Below the pieces are notes generated by a model. It searched no databases. It was not told where the DNA came from and was given only the letters and a program-made list of their open reading frames with translations. From contig DATANV010000015.1 of assembly GCA_036266075.1 (NCBI GenBank), positions 62,001-126,000 on the forward strand: a stretch of DNA of 64,000 nt. The letters run 5' to 3'. The position numbers were made by a program, and so were the translations under genes. The stretch comes from VRUE01 sp036266075 (GTDB lineage: Bacteria; Actinomycetota; Thermoleophilia; Solirubrobacterales; 70-9). The number at the start of each line of letters is the position of its first letter. Positions within the stretch are counted from its first letter, which is position 1. Shown here one piece after another: positions 23,501 to 31,860 of the stretch.

Positions 23501-24962
23501 CGACGGCGGCACCGTACGGATCGTCGTGATCGACAACTCGCGCGGCTCGCTGGCCGCCAGCGATCCCTTCCAGAACCCGTCCGAGGCACAGCTGCCCTGG
23601 CTCGAATCGGTGCTCGCCGATGCCCGAGCCAAGGGCATCCCGGTCGTCGTGATGGGCAACCGCAGCCTCAACTCCAGCTTCACGCCGAAGCTGAACGTGG
23701 CCAGCGACGCCGGCACTGTGGCGCGGGCACTGGTCGACGGCGGCGCCTCGGCCTACCTCTTCGATCGCCCGGAAGAGAACCGGGCGATGAGCATCCCGGC
23801 CGGTGGCTCGACGACGATCCCCAGCTGGGGCACGGGCACGCTCGGTTACCGCTCGCCGATCTCCGGCGCCGTCGGCCTCGAAGCCGCCGACTCGCTGTTC
23901 GGCGACAGCGGTTTCCTGTTGCTCGAAGTGAACGCCGCCCAGCGCGACCCCGCCAGCAACCGGGCGCCGGTAGGGGTGCGGCTGGTCCCGGTGATCCAGG
24001 ACCTCTCGCTGGAAGCGATCGACGGCACCCTTCTGCACCGCTCGATCCCGGCGCTGTTCAGCGGCCTCGGCCGCCGGCCGCTCGGCGGCGACCGCTGGGG
24101 CGCCGCCGCTGCGGGCTCCTCGATCCCCAGCCCGGCCGGCGGCGACCCCTACACGCTCTTCCCGCCTGAGCCCTGCCTGGTCGCCGGCTGCGCCAACCGA
24201 GTCTCGCCGGAATACAGCTTCACCTCCTCGGATCCCGATATCGCCGACTTCGTCCGCCAGGACCCGAACTCGAACAACCTGCGCAAGCCCTTCCTCGACG
24301 CCAACGGCAAGGTCGCCACCGACAACTCCTCAGGCCTGCTCTGCCCGTTCAACGCCGGCACGACGACGGTCACCGTCAGCGCCGGCGGGCTCTCCTACTC
24401 CGAACAGGTGACTGTCCAGGGCGGCAGCGTGCAGCGCCCCTGCGGCACCCGGCCGCTGCGACCTGACCGCTTCGCGCGCAACGCGCCGGCTGCCGCGCCG
24501 CCGGCGCCCCCGCCGGCTCCCGCCCCCGCCGGCAGCCCGCCGGTCGAGTTCACGCCGCCGTCGCCTCCGCCCGCCTCGCCGGCGCCCCCGCCTCCGCCTA
24601 ACCCAGTCCACGTCGTTCCGAACCCGCCCCTGGCGCCCGCCTTCTTGCCGGTCACCGCGGGCCTGATCGCCACCGTGCCGGCGGCGCTGTTGCCGCCGCC
24701 GCCGCCGGTAGTGCGGCCGCTGCCGCCAGGCGGCGCCCCGGCCCGCACCTACCAGGTCGAGGAACGCCGCGAAGAGGAGGCGGCGACCGAGGAGTCGCAG
24801 GCCTTCTCACGGCACGAGCCCGGCGGCGAGGGCGCCGCCGTGCCGCCCTACCTGCCGGCGCTCGTCCTGCTGCTGGCACTCGGCGCCGCCTCGGTCCGCG
24901 GCGGCGGCGGCCGCCGCCGCGCGGTCGCAACAGCCAACGCTGCCTCTTTCCGTCGTCGCTGA
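20523..24962 (+). CDS. Very large secreted protein with BNR-like and metallophosphatase-like regions
   Basis: 1479 residues from GTG 20523, which overlaps the upstream stop codon (GTGA). An N-terminal signal segment (LIGAGLAFLLAIALALATA) is followed by a Trp-rich, propeller-like region (for example RGVAWPEPNHAYAVGDLG, YAVGKHGVLLRFEKSW). A domain around residues 850-1200 with VVIDNSRGSLAASD, WLESVLADARAKGIPVVVMG and TTIPSWGTGTLGYRS resembles the calcineurin-type phosphoesterase fold, although a complete metal site was not traced. A Big/IPT-like domain, a long Pro/Ala-rich stalk, a hydrophobic segment PYLPALVLLLALGAASV and a basic tail RGGGGRRR end the protein, suggesting membrane anchoring at the surface. 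Possibly a phosphoesterase serving the PstS-like protein. Confidence 0.65.
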   Translation: MSGPGQAGRLIGAGLAFLLAIALALATATQGSGAAAPGGVGPLPLLGVADAQMRLMGTASGGEAWGYRQLPLAVGGVEAGTRQVPFGPPQDSSGTSLQLAFLRYTEGNGWRVFETPVDRNGNPYRGPVPNPLSARITPNGGGVLLGRDAHRLPSDQVVVLDHDPGGSWRALPTPPSSVLLPAEGERPAEALAADHGSGAVAAAAFDEGGHTGLFFAPQERSVADAVIHFDGSEWTREKVKVPAGSESEFHILAIAATGAGNAWAIAAAAPMLKRSFVLLQRTAGPEGPEWVERGIGAARFADADTPEFGIEGLAPIGGAAQPLTVTQDGVWIDLTAKFEGVSSDATVYYDIGAGAVIGSWCDADACDEAFGAKLSRQSGYRSFAWPGSGFGTRIVTNPLEPGGGEESNRGTYLRFDGGAFARVPGGGGNFHAGGAFSSVDSGWLEGPVEISAKRAPEALRPWPVTLRAPLADVTGAPGQPPGALGSQALAVGANGAVARYTPGRGWRREYLTTASGSVSKATLRGVAWPEPNHAYAVGDLGAMWQWNADDGLWIADPGVPIGFEGNLMDIAFDPADASRGYAVGKHGVLLRFEKSWEPQALPPGFDSADLTSIAFAGREAIVAAGGDLLVNEGGVWQVDPSAQALLDSVRAGNPKLLAVAGLPDGGAVAAGRDIVIERDGGPGSPWRFSKQPILGSTAIAAAAVRTDAGVRAILSVVPQLAYPPADELPPEDPNVPPPILPPFALPGDGYVLRETFDGWQDEQRTAFAGTGSDRPIKSDPTTAFLLDSAGNGWAVGGWSGDGDASGRGSSARGGEGGALRARVRTASIARFGDGAAPPPVERSAPVAVPAGPARFAVAGNAQCEQPCADLAPEALGPDRTLAVALAMINAMRGGAGPRALLYTGNRVATGLDFADGERYAALLGGVPGLPVFPALGSSDVGDGTGSDAFAASFAGFPAPLGSGASPPGISVAGIPGAAPGPGARTHYAFDSSGDGGTVRIVVIDNSRGSLAASDPFQNPSEAQLPWLESVLADARAKGIPVVVMGNRSLNSSFTPKLNVASDAGTVARALVDGGASAYLFDRPEENRAMSIPAGGSTTIPSWGTGTLGYRSPISGAVGLEAADSLFGDSGFLLLEVNAAQRDPASNRAPVGVRLVPVIQDLSLEAIDGTLLHRSIPALFSGLGRRPLGGDRWGAAAAGSSIPSPAGGDPYTLFPPEPCLVAGCANRVSPEYSFTSSDPDIADFVRQDPNSNNLRKPFLDANGKVATDNSSGLLCPFNAGTTTVTVSAGGLSYSEQVTVQGGSVQRPCGTRPLRPDRFARNAPAAAPPAPPPAPAPAGSPPVEFTPPSPPPASPAPPPPPNPVHVVPNPPLAPAFLPVTAGLIATVPAALLPPPPPVVRPLPPGGAPARTYQVEERREEEAATEESQAFSRHEPGGEGAAVPPYLPALVLLLALGAASVRGGGGRRRAVATANAASFRRR

Positions 24963-24969
24963 CGACGCG

Positions 24970-25425
24970 GTGAGCAAATCGCCGCGAAATCTTAGTGAGG
25001 GAGGCTTCGCGCTAGATCTGCGCTTGACCGTGCGGGCAAGGAGTACAAGAGACGTCGACATCGAGTGGCGTGCCAACGAGGCCGAGTTGCTCGATGCACT
25101 GCTCGACGCGACGAGTCACGATGCAGGCGACTTCTTCGTTTATCTCATTGAGAGGGTCGGCGCACCCGAGGACCTCCTGGGCGGCAGTCACCGCTTCCGG
25201 GTTTCGGCATCCTTGGCAGGACGTCCCTTCGAGATGTTCCTGCTCGATGTCGGCTTCCGAGCCGATGACGCGCTTGCCACCGAGATCCTTCGCACCGAAG
25301 ATCTCCTCAGCTTTGCGGGAATCGAGCCAGTCGAGGTCGACGCGATCTTGGCTGGTGATGTCCCAGCCGGGAGATGGGATTCCGACGGCCGACGCTGGGT
25401 GCTCAGCGAATCCGCTCGGGGCTGA
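24970..25425 (+). pseudogene. Truncated AbiEii-type nucleotidyltransferase toxin remnant
   Basis: The open frame (151 codons from GTG 24970) begins almost directly at the family core: EGGFALDLRLTVRARSTRDVDIEW carries the GG-x-AL and D-x-D motifs of AbiEii/MenT-type nucleotidyltransferase toxins, then FRVSASLAGRPFEMFLLDVGF and FAGIEPVEV. The N-terminal helices normally preceding the core are absent, and homology stops after FAGIEPVEV, where the family continues with a long helical half. The last codons run into the convergent regulator gene. No AbiEi antitoxin gene is adjacent. It is therefore a both-ends-truncated relic, probably of a transferred element; expression as a short protein cannot be excluded. 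Confidence 0.65.
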
Positions 25426-25750
25426 AGCGGTAGCCGATGCCGAAGTGGGTGTGGATGTAGCGCCAGTCGGGGGCGACGCTCTCCAGCTTGCTGCGCACGC
25501 GGCGTACGAGGACGTCCACCGAGCGGTCGCGGCGGCGCATCTCGCCGCCCCACATCAGCTCGTAGATCTCGGGCCGCTGGACGACGCTGTCTAGACGCTC
25601 GGCGAGCAGGAAGAAGAGCTGGAACTCGCGCACGGTGAGGCCAGCGCGGCGCCCCTCGACCAGCACCTGGAGCTCCGTCGGGCGGATCTCGACGTTGGCG
25701 ATCCTCTGCCTGCCCTCGGGCGACGCCTGTGCCGATGGTGGAACGGCCAT
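25403..25750 (-). CDS. Standalone OmpR/PhoB-type winged-helix DNA-binding protein
   Basis: 115 residues containing only the C-terminal effector domain of response regulators: LTVREFQLFFLLAERLDSVV, the recognition helix region RDRSVDVLVRRVRSKLE and the wing YIHTHFGIGYRFSPE. There is no receiver domain or phosphoacceptor. Such lone domains bind direct-repeat operators of the kind used by PhoB, so control of one of the flanking phosphate operons is plausible but not shown. Its 3' end overlaps the AbiEii relic by 23 bp, and about 80 bp separate it from the next gene on the same strand. Confidence 0.8.
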   Translation of the reverse strand: MAVPPSAQASPEGRQRIANVEIRPTELQVLVEGRRAGLTVREFQLFFLLAERLDSVVQRPEIYELMWGGEMRRRDRSVDVLVRRVRSKLESVAPDWRYIHTHFGIGYRFSPERIR

Positions 25751-25831
25751 GTCGCCATAGCGTTTCTGACCCGTCTGGCGATGCGGTGAACCCGGTGTGT
25801 CGAAATTGAGAAAATTTGGATAACTGCGGGC

Positions 25832-27850
25832 CTAATGCCGGGCGAAAATCACGGCAACGGAGCCGTGGAGCCGCTTTCCGCCTCCCGCGAAGCCGACCTT
25901 GGCCCGGGCATGGAGTTCCGTGCCGCCGGCGACCTGCGCCCGCGCCTTGCCGTGCAGGCGCAGGACCAGACGCGCTTTGCCTTTGCGCCGCGGTCGGCTC
26001 CCGTCCTGCGCCAGCTTGCGTCCCTTCTTGCGGACGGTGGCCGTGAGGCGCCCGGCACCCGGCACCGAGACGGTCAGCACCACGGTCCCGTTGGCTGCCG
26101 AGCGCGCGCGCACCGACAGGCGGCGGCGGCCGAATTCTTCGATCGAGGCCGCGCCGCCGCGGCGTGCCGACGGCGGTGGGCCTTGCGCTGGCGGTTCGCT
26201 CTCGCGGGTGACGACGAAAGCATCGGGCCGGTCGTTGGCATCGCCGACGAACATGTTGGCTGCGAAGGACGAGAAGGCGATTAGCCCGGCATCGGAGGAC
26301 AGCGTCATGTGCGGGTCGACGTCGCCGTTCGCGTCGCCGTCTTCAACCGAGTGGGTGACGCGTTCGACGGTATGTTCTTCGAGGTCGATCGCGTAGAGGT
26401 CGCGGACGTCGGCGATCGAGCGCGGTTCGCCGACGAGCTGCAGGACCGGCAGGGTGAAGGTCGTGCGCACGGTGGCCAGCGCCAGGTGGCGGCCATCCGC
26501 GGTCATCGCCAGTCCCTCGATCGAGGCGGCCAGCGCCGGGCTGGTCGAGGTGCCGTCGCGGGTCAGCTCGGTGGTCGCCGCCTTGCGGCTGAGGCCGGGC
26601 TTCATGCTGGTCAGGTAGAGGTCGAGGCCCGAGCCGGTGGTCACGTCCGGGCGCGGGCCGGAGCCGGTCAGGAAGGCGACGGTATTGCCGTCGCCGCTCA
26701 GCACCGGCAGCTGCGAGGCGATGCTGGCCGGCAGCGACTCCTGGTCGGTCAGCGGCCCGTAGCAGGGGCCCGTCGAGGTCTGGTTGAAGCTCGTCGTCAT
26801 CCCCGGGTTGGCCGCTTCCATCGCCGCACAGGTCGGGTCGTCGGGGTCGGCGATGCCGGTTATGCGCCGCGTCGGCGCCCCCGGTCCCGCCGCGATGCGG
26901 CGCCAGAGGTAGTAGTCCTCGCTCGCCGAGGTCGGCTCGCCGCGCAGGAAGCGCGTCTGAGCGCTTGCGTTGTCGCCGGTCCAGGCGACCGTCGTGCCGT
27001 CGGCGCTGATCGCCCCGCCGAGCGCGCCACCCGCCGGCTGTTGGGTCATCTGGCCCGTTTCGGGGTCGCGGCTGGCGGTGACGAGCGTCGTCCGCTGGGT
27101 CGCCAGGTCGCGGACGAAGAGCTGGCCGGCGGGAACGTCGGTCGTGGCCTCGGCCGGCAGGTCGGTGGGGGCGTCGGTGCGGAAGACGACTCGGTTCCCG
27201 TCGGCGCTGATCGCCCCGCCTCGCGCGACCTCGGCGCCCGGATTGCTCCCGGGCAGCGAGACCGTTGGAGGCCCGTAGCTCGCCGGCGCTTCGCTGCCGT
27301 CGCGCGCCGAGACGAGGCGGTACGCGCACTGGCCGCCGCCGCTGCAGGCGCCGCCAGGGGGCAGCGGCAGGTTCATGTCGCGCACGTAGGCGTCAACGTT
27401 TTCGTTGCCGTCGGCCGGGACCAGTTGCTGGGCGGTGGAGAAGGCGACGTAGCGACCGTCGCCGCTGACCGAGGGATTCGCCGCGCCGCGCCGTAGGAAG
27501 GCGTTGGTGCCTTCTTCGAAGAGGTTGCCGTCGGCGACCTTCTGTAACGCTCGAGTCCCCAGGTCGAAGCGGAAGACTCCGCCCGCGCGGTAACGGCCGG
27601 CCGGGTCGGCGTCCTCGTCGGCGAAGAAGTTGCGCGCTCGGGTCTGGAAGACGACGTAGCGCCCGTCGGCTGAGATCGCCGCAAAGCTCGTCGCGTCATC
27701 GCCCTCTTCGAGGCGGTTGTAGTCGGCGGATACCAGGAAGGCGCCGGGAACGGCGTCGAAACCGTTGTCGTAGAAGGCCGCCGCGGTCGGCGGGGTGAGG
27801 GCGCTGAGCAGGACGGCAAGCGCCAGGCCGGCCTTGCGGCGGCGCCTCAC
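25832..27850 (-). CDS. Secreted TolB-like (PD40) beta-propeller protein
   Basis: 672 residues with a signal peptide (RRRRKAGLALAVLLSALTPPTAA). At least six blades show the PD40 pattern: AAISADGRYVVFQTRARNFF, SVSGDGRYVAFST, AISADGNRVVFRT, VLSGDGNTVAFLTGSG, AMTADGRHLALATV and TLSSDAGLIAFSS. The C-terminal 100 residues form a basic beta-rich domain ending KRLHGSVAVIFARH. It is exported and probably binds protein or polysaccharide; no catalytic site is seen. ATG-like start at 27850 overlaps the upstream gene's stop by 4 bp, so the two secreted proteins form an operon. Confidence 0.78.
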   Translation of the reverse strand: MRRRRKAGLALAVLLSALTPPTAAAFYDNGFDAVPGAFLVSADYNRLEEGDDATSFAAISADGRYVVFQTRARNFFADEDADPAGRYRAGGVFRFDLGTRALQKVADGNLFEEGTNAFLRRGAANPSVSGDGRYVAFSTAQQLVPADGNENVDAYVRDMNLPLPPGGACSGGGQCAYRLVSARDGSEAPASYGPPTVSLPGSNPGAEVARGGAISADGNRVVFRTDAPTDLPAEATTDVPAGQLFVRDLATQRTTLVTASRDPETGQMTQQPAGGALGGAISADGTTVAWTGDNASAQTRFLRGEPTSASEDYYLWRRIAAGPGAPTRRITGIADPDDPTCAAMEAANPGMTTSFNQTSTGPCYGPLTDQESLPASIASQLPVLSGDGNTVAFLTGSGPRPDVTTGSGLDLYLTSMKPGLSRKAATTELTRDGTSTSPALAASIEGLAMTADGRHLALATVRTTFTLPVLQLVGEPRSIADVRDLYAIDLEEHTVERVTHSVEDGDANGDVDPHMTLSSDAGLIAFSSFAANMFVGDANDRPDAFVVTRESEPPAQGPPPSARRGGAASIEEFGRRRLSVRARSAANGTVVLTVSVPGAGRLTATVRKKGRKLAQDGSRPRRKGKARLVLRLHGKARAQVAGGTELHARAKVGFAGGGKRLHGSVAVIFARH

Positions 27851-29844
27851 CCGACCCGCACCTTGCGCCTCAGCGTTGCCGTGTTGCCGGCCCGGTCTTT
27901 CGCCTTGACGACGATCGTGTAGAGGCCGGGCTTGGCGTAGGAGTGGTGGCGCGCGACCGCGTTGGGCCCTTTGGCCTTGCCCCGCCCGCGCCGCCGCGAC
28001 GCGGCGGCGCGGTGTGGCGCAGACCCCGAGGCACTGGCACCGCGGTCGCCGAAGGAGATCTTCACTCCACCCCGCTTGAAGCCCGAGCTTGCGCGGCGGG
28101 CGCCGTCGAGGACCCGGATAGCGACCCGGCTGCCGCGGCGACGCAGCCGCACCCGCGGCGCCCGGCGGTCGATCAGCAAGGCCTGCTCACGGCTACCGGT
28201 TTCCTGCCTCGCGTCGTCGATCGCGAAGACCTGCAGGCGGTGCCGCCCTTCGCCGGCCTTGCCGCTGGAGAAGACGGTGTGCAGCTTCCTGGTCGGCTTG
28301 CTCACCGGCTGGTCATCGATGCTGACCGAGTACCTCAGCCCGCCGATCGCGTTGGCCGCCGCTTCCCAGGAGACTCGCAGCTCCTTCTTGCGCTGCCAGC
28401 CTTCCGGCGCTTCGACCAGCATCGGCTCGGGTGGTGCGTCGATCGTCGCCGCGGCGATCTGCGCCGCGGCACCGCTTCCTTGCTGCCAGGCGACGATCGC
28501 GTCGCCGAGGCCCGAGCCGGCCAGGGCAAGTCCGCCGACCGTGCCGCCGACCGGGGTGCTGAGCGGGGCCGATTCGCTGCGACCGTCGGCCGCGACTTCG
28601 CGCGCCGCGACGGCGCCGCTGCCACCGCGCTGCTCCTGCCAGGCGATCGCCGCGGCACCGCTCTCGGCGACGTCGAGCTGCGGTTCGCCGGCGATCGCGC
28701 TGCCGCCGTCGTCGATTCGCGCCGTCGGCCCGATCGCGGCGTTGTCGCCGCTCGTCCAGAGCGTGGCGGCGCCGCCGGCAAAAGCAGTGCCGAAGCCTCC
28801 TTCGGGGTCGACGGCGACGCTTGGAACGCCGAGGCCGCCCCGTTCGCCACCGTCGGCGAGACGCGGGCCGAGGAAGGCGGCGGCCCCTTCCGCGAAGGCG
28901 TCGGGGATCTCGTTGACGAATGCCCGCGGACCGCCGATCTTTCCCGCCTGCCCGGGGAGCTGGCGCAGCGCCACCGCCGCCTGGCCGAAGCCGGCGACGT
29001 CGAGCGAGAAGGCGTCGGCGGCGCCGCGCAAGGGGACTCCTTCCCAGCTGGATGGGCTGACCAGCAGCGGCACGCCGAAGGTCCCGCCGAAGACCCGCCG
29101 GGCCCAGACCCGGTTGACGAATTCATCGTCGGGCTCGCGCCAGGCGACGAGCGCGTTGCCGTTGACGTCGACCCCGATCTTCGGCCCGGCGGCGGCGGTC
29201 GGCACCGGCATCGGGATCGCCGGGTTGCGGTCGAGGGAATTGCCGAGGACCGACCAGAGGCGGTCTTTGTAGCGGGCGACGCGCACGTCGATGCCCAGGT
29301 AGCCGGGGGGGTTCGCCGTGCTGTTGTCGGTGATCACCAGATAGGTCAGATACGCCTGGCCGCCGGCGTTCATCGCCAGGTCGGGGAAGCTGGCGGTCGC
29401 TTCACCGACGTTGAGGTCGACCGGAACCGGCGCCTCGAACCCGGTTGCGCCGGGGTCGAGCGTCGCCGAGAACATGCGGTCGTTGCCGGCGCCGAACTCC
29501 TGCACCCAGGTGAGGAGCAGGCGACCGCCGTCGCCGGCCGCTATCCGCGCCCAGCTCGAGTCGAATTTCTGGCCAATGTCGACCCGCTGCGGTGCGCTCC
29601 AGCCGGCGCCGAAGCGGGCGACGAAGACGTGGTTGCGGCCGCCTTCCTTGCGCAGGTAGACGAGGCCGCCGGTCCCGTCTTCTGCCATCGCCGCGTCTTC
29701 GATCGCCACCACGTCACCGCTTGGCCCGTCCACCATGTGGACCGGGGAGATCGCCGCCGCGGCACGCGATGGGGCGACGAGGCACGCCACCACTAGCAAA
29801 GCCGTCAGGAGCGGCGGCAAGCGCAGCGGTACGCGGTCGCGCAT
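27847..29844 (-). CDS. Secreted repeat protein, unknown function
   Basis: Beginning at ATG 29844 (MRDRVPLRLPPLLTALLVVACLVAPSRAAAA, a good signal peptide) the product is 665 residues; the upstream TTG at 29886 would mask the signal. Repeats such as AMAEDGTGGLVYLRKEGGRN, DLAMNAGGQAYLTYLV, GVDVNGNALVAWREPDDEF, QLDVAESGAAAIAWQEQRGG and GSGLGDAIVAWQQGSGAA form a propeller of about 50-residue blades. The end (YTIVVKAKDRAGNTATLRRKVRV) is an Ig-like domain. Exported surface or adhesive role is inferred. The gene overlaps the PD40 protein gene and diverges from the pst operon. Confidence 0.72.
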   Translation of the reverse strand: MRDRVPLRLPPLLTALLVVACLVAPSRAAAAISPVHMVDGPSGDVVAIEDAAMAEDGTGGLVYLRKEGGRNHVFVARFGAGWSAPQRVDIGQKFDSSWARIAAGDGGRLLLTWVQEFGAGNDRMFSATLDPGATGFEAPVPVDLNVGEATASFPDLAMNAGGQAYLTYLVITDNSTANPPGYLGIDVRVARYKDRLWSVLGNSLDRNPAIPMPVPTAAAGPKIGVDVNGNALVAWREPDDEFVNRVWARRVFGGTFGVPLLVSPSSWEGVPLRGAADAFSLDVAGFGQAAVALRQLPGQAGKIGGPRAFVNEIPDAFAEGAAAFLGPRLADGGERGGLGVPSVAVDPEGGFGTAFAGGAATLWTSGDNAAIGPTARIDDGGSAIAGEPQLDVAESGAAAIAWQEQRGGSGAVAAREVAADGRSESAPLSTPVGGTVGGLALAGSGLGDAIVAWQQGSGAAAQIAAATIDAPPEPMLVEAPEGWQRKKELRVSWEAAANAIGGLRYSVSIDDQPVSKPTRKLHTVFSSGKAGEGRHRLQVFAIDDARQETGSREQALLIDRRAPRVRLRRRGSRVAIRVLDGARRASSGFKRGGVKISFGDRGASASGSAPHRAAASRRRGRGKAKGPNAVARHHSYAKPGLYTIVVKAKDRAGNTATLRRKVRVG

Positions 29845-29956
29845 TGGCAGAAGCTTGCTCGCCGCCGGCGCGAAAGATGTGACCAAGGAGATACCAAGTG
29901 GTTACGCGCGCGGCCACGCCTGCCGTGCGGCTGCGTTACCAGTTCTTATCCGGACA

Positions 29957-29976
29957 GTCACGTCGCGTTCACCTCC
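29957..29976 (+). promoter_or_regulatory. PHO-box-like direct repeat before pstS
   Basis: GTCACGTCGCGTTCACCTCC resembles two 11-bp PHO-box units (GTCACG.. and GTTCACC..), about 70 bp before the pstS start. PhoP binding is an inference. Confidence 0.4.
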
Positions 29977-30047
29977 CTGCCGCTGGCCGACTCGACACTT
30001 GCTTCGCTGCCCACTGTCCCGAACCCGTCACCAGGAGTGACCATCAG

Positions 30048-30860
30048 ATGAACTTCCCACGCCCGCTGGCCGTCTTCGCGGCCCTGGCTCTCGGCGCTTC
30101 GCTGCTGGCTCCAGCCGGAGCCACCGCCAAGCCGACCATCACGATGAGCGGCTCGACCTCGGTCGCGCCGCTCGCTTCGCTGCTTGCCAAGAGGTACCTG
30201 CAGGTCTGCGGCCACTGCGTCAACTTCAAGCTGCTGCAGGGGGGCTCCGACATCGGCGTCGCCGACGCCGCCGCCGGCCGGGTGACGATCGGCAACTCCT
30301 CGCGCGATCCGAAACCGAGCGATCCGGGCGGGCTCGTCTTCACCAAAATCGCCCGCGACGCGGTCTGCATCGTCACCAACAACGCCAACCCAGTCCCGAC
30401 CATCGACCAGGCGGGAGTGCAGGCGATCTTCGGCGGCGGCATCCGCACCTGGAGCAGCGTTCCGGGGGCGACCCAGCGCGGCACGATCGACATCTCCGTC
30501 CGCACCCCCGGCTCAGGTACCCAGGACGCCTTCCAGCGCATCTTCATGGGCACGACCAAGGTGTTCGGCGGCGCCAGCCAGAAAACGTCGAACGGACTGG
30601 TCCAGCAGGTGGTCAAATCGGACCCTGCGGCTGTCGGCTACGTCTCGCTCTTCTTCACCCAGGGCGTGCACGCGATCCCCTACCAGGGCGTCCCCTGCAC
30701 GTTGCGCAACGCCAAGTCCGGCCAGTACGGCGGCTCGCGCAACTTCTACATGGTTACCCGCGGCGCACCGAAGGGCGCAGCCAAGGCGTGGATCAGCTGG
30801 ATCACGCACAACAGCGCCGCGGCATCGGTGATCGGCACGAACTGGGTACCGCTTCACTAG
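30048..30860 (+). CDS. pstS: Phosphate ABC transporter, substrate-binding protein
   Basis: ATG 30048 with CAGGAGTGA upstream gives 270 residues and a signal peptide (LAVFAALALGASLLAPAGATA). ITMSGSTSVAPLASLLAKRY is the phosphate-site N-terminal strand and loop, and ISVRTPGSGTQDAFQRIFMG holds the second set of phosphate ligands (Arg, Gly-Ser-Gly-Thr). It captures inorganic phosphate outside the cell and feeds PstCA. Its stop codon overlaps the pstC start by one base (TAG/GTG), so it is the first gene of a long coupled operon. Confidence 0.93.
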   Translation: MNFPRPLAVFAALALGASLLAPAGATAKPTITMSGSTSVAPLASLLAKRYLQVCGHCVNFKLLQGGSDIGVADAAAGRVTIGNSSRDPKPSDPGGLVFTKIARDAVCIVTNNANPVPTIDQAGVQAIFGGGIRTWSSVPGATQRGTIDISVRTPGSGTQDAFQRIFMGTTKVFGGASQKTSNGLVQQVVKSDPAAVGYVSLFFTQGVHAIPYQGVPCTLRNAKSGQYGGSRNFYMVTRGAPKGAAKAWISWITHNSAAASVIGTNWVPLH

Positions 30861-31858
30861 TGAGCGCGGGCGGCGCGGACGCGGGGCAGGCGGACCGCAC
30901 GGACAGGCGCGCCGAGCTGATGCTCGGCGCGCTCTCCGCGGTGGTTTTGCTGCTGATCGCGTTCATGATCGTCTTCGTCTTCTCGAAGGCCTGGCCGTCC
31001 TTCTCGCACAACGGTCTCGCCTGGTTCGGCCCCGGCGGCAACGTCGACGAACAGCTGACTGCGATCTTCAACTCGCCGTCGAACCCCAGCCAGTACGTCT
31101 ACGCCCTGCACGCCTGGCCGCTGCTCTACGCAACGGCGCTGATCACCGGCGCTGCCGTCTTCCTGGCGACGGCGATCTCGCTGCTCTCGGCGATGTTCAT
31201 CGTCGAGTTCGCACCGGCCTGGCTGGCCGGGATCCTGCAGCCGGTCATCCGCCTGTTGGCCGCGGTCCCGTCGGTGATCTACGGCCTGATCGGCCTGCTG
31301 GTGCTGGTGCCCTTCGTCGGCAACCAGGTGATCTCCGGCGCCGAAAAGGAATCGGTGCAGTTCGTGATCCAGCTCGACGGCACCAGCGTGTTGGTCGGGG
31401 TGCTCGTCCTCACCGTGATGATCACGCCGATCATGGTCGCGATCGTCAGCGACGCGCTGCGCTCGGTTCCGCGCGGCTGGACCGAGGGCGCCGCGGCGCT
31501 CGGCGTCAACCGCTGGCGGGCATTGCGCACGGTTGGGCTGCGGGCCGCCCGCCCCGCGATCGTCGCCGCCGCGGTGCTCGCCACGGCGCGGGCGCTGGGT
31601 GAGGCGATCATGCTTTCGATGGTCTCGGGCTCGGTCGGCTTCGCGCCGAACCCGCTTGATGGCGTCACCTTCTTCTTCGAGCCGGCGCGCACCTTGGCGG
31701 CGACGATCGTCGACCACGCCGACGAGCTCTCGGTGACGCCCTCCGGCCAGACGATCTACGCCTTCGCGGCGATCCTGCTGATCTCCAGCGCCTTCCTTTC
31801 CTTCGCCGGCTGGGCGGCGCGGCGCTCGATGCGCAAATACACGCTGCAGGCGCACTAG
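30860..31858 (+). CDS. pstC: Phosphate ABC transporter, permease PstC
   Basis: Using GTG 30860, which overlaps the pstS stop codon, gives 332 residues with six transmembrane helices. The cytoplasmic coupling motif GWTEGAAALGVNRWRALRTVGLRAARPAI is the EAA loop contacting PstB; IRLLAAVPSVIYGLIGLLVL is the typical pore helix. A large periplasmic loop after the first helix is usual for PstC. It works with PstA and PstB to import phosphate. Two bases separate it from pstA. Confidence 0.93.
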   Translation: MSAGGADAGQADRTDRRAELMLGALSAVVLLLIAFMIVFVFSKAWPSFSHNGLAWFGPGGNVDEQLTAIFNSPSNPSQYVYALHAWPLLYATALITGAAVFLATAISLLSAMFIVEFAPAWLAGILQPVIRLLAAVPSVIYGLIGLLVLVPFVGNQVISGAEKESVQFVIQLDGTSVLVGVLVLTVMITPIMVAIVSDALRSVPRGWTEGAAALGVNRWRALRTVGLRAARPAIVAAAVLATARALGEAIMLSMVSGSVGFAPNPLDGVTFFFEPARTLAATIVDHADELSVTPSGQTIYAFAAILLISSAFLSFAGWAARRSMRKYTLQAH

Positions 31859-31860
31859 CC

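Noticed and set aside
20484..24038. A 1184-codon open frame on the minus strand opposite the large secreted-protein gene
   Set aside because: It is the GC-driven shadow of the plus-strand gene: no signal or family motif, low-complexity Arg/Gly/Asp-rich product, and the plus strand has operon overlaps and a signal peptide.
24470..24770. Pro/Ala-rich stretch considered as a tandem repeat array or separate gene
   Set aside because: It is an in-frame flexible stalk of the 1479-residue protein; the opposite-strand frames are shadows.
29845..29886. Earlier TTG start for the secreted repeat protein
   Set aside because: It would put 14 extra residues before a good signal peptide, while ATG 29844 starts it directly.
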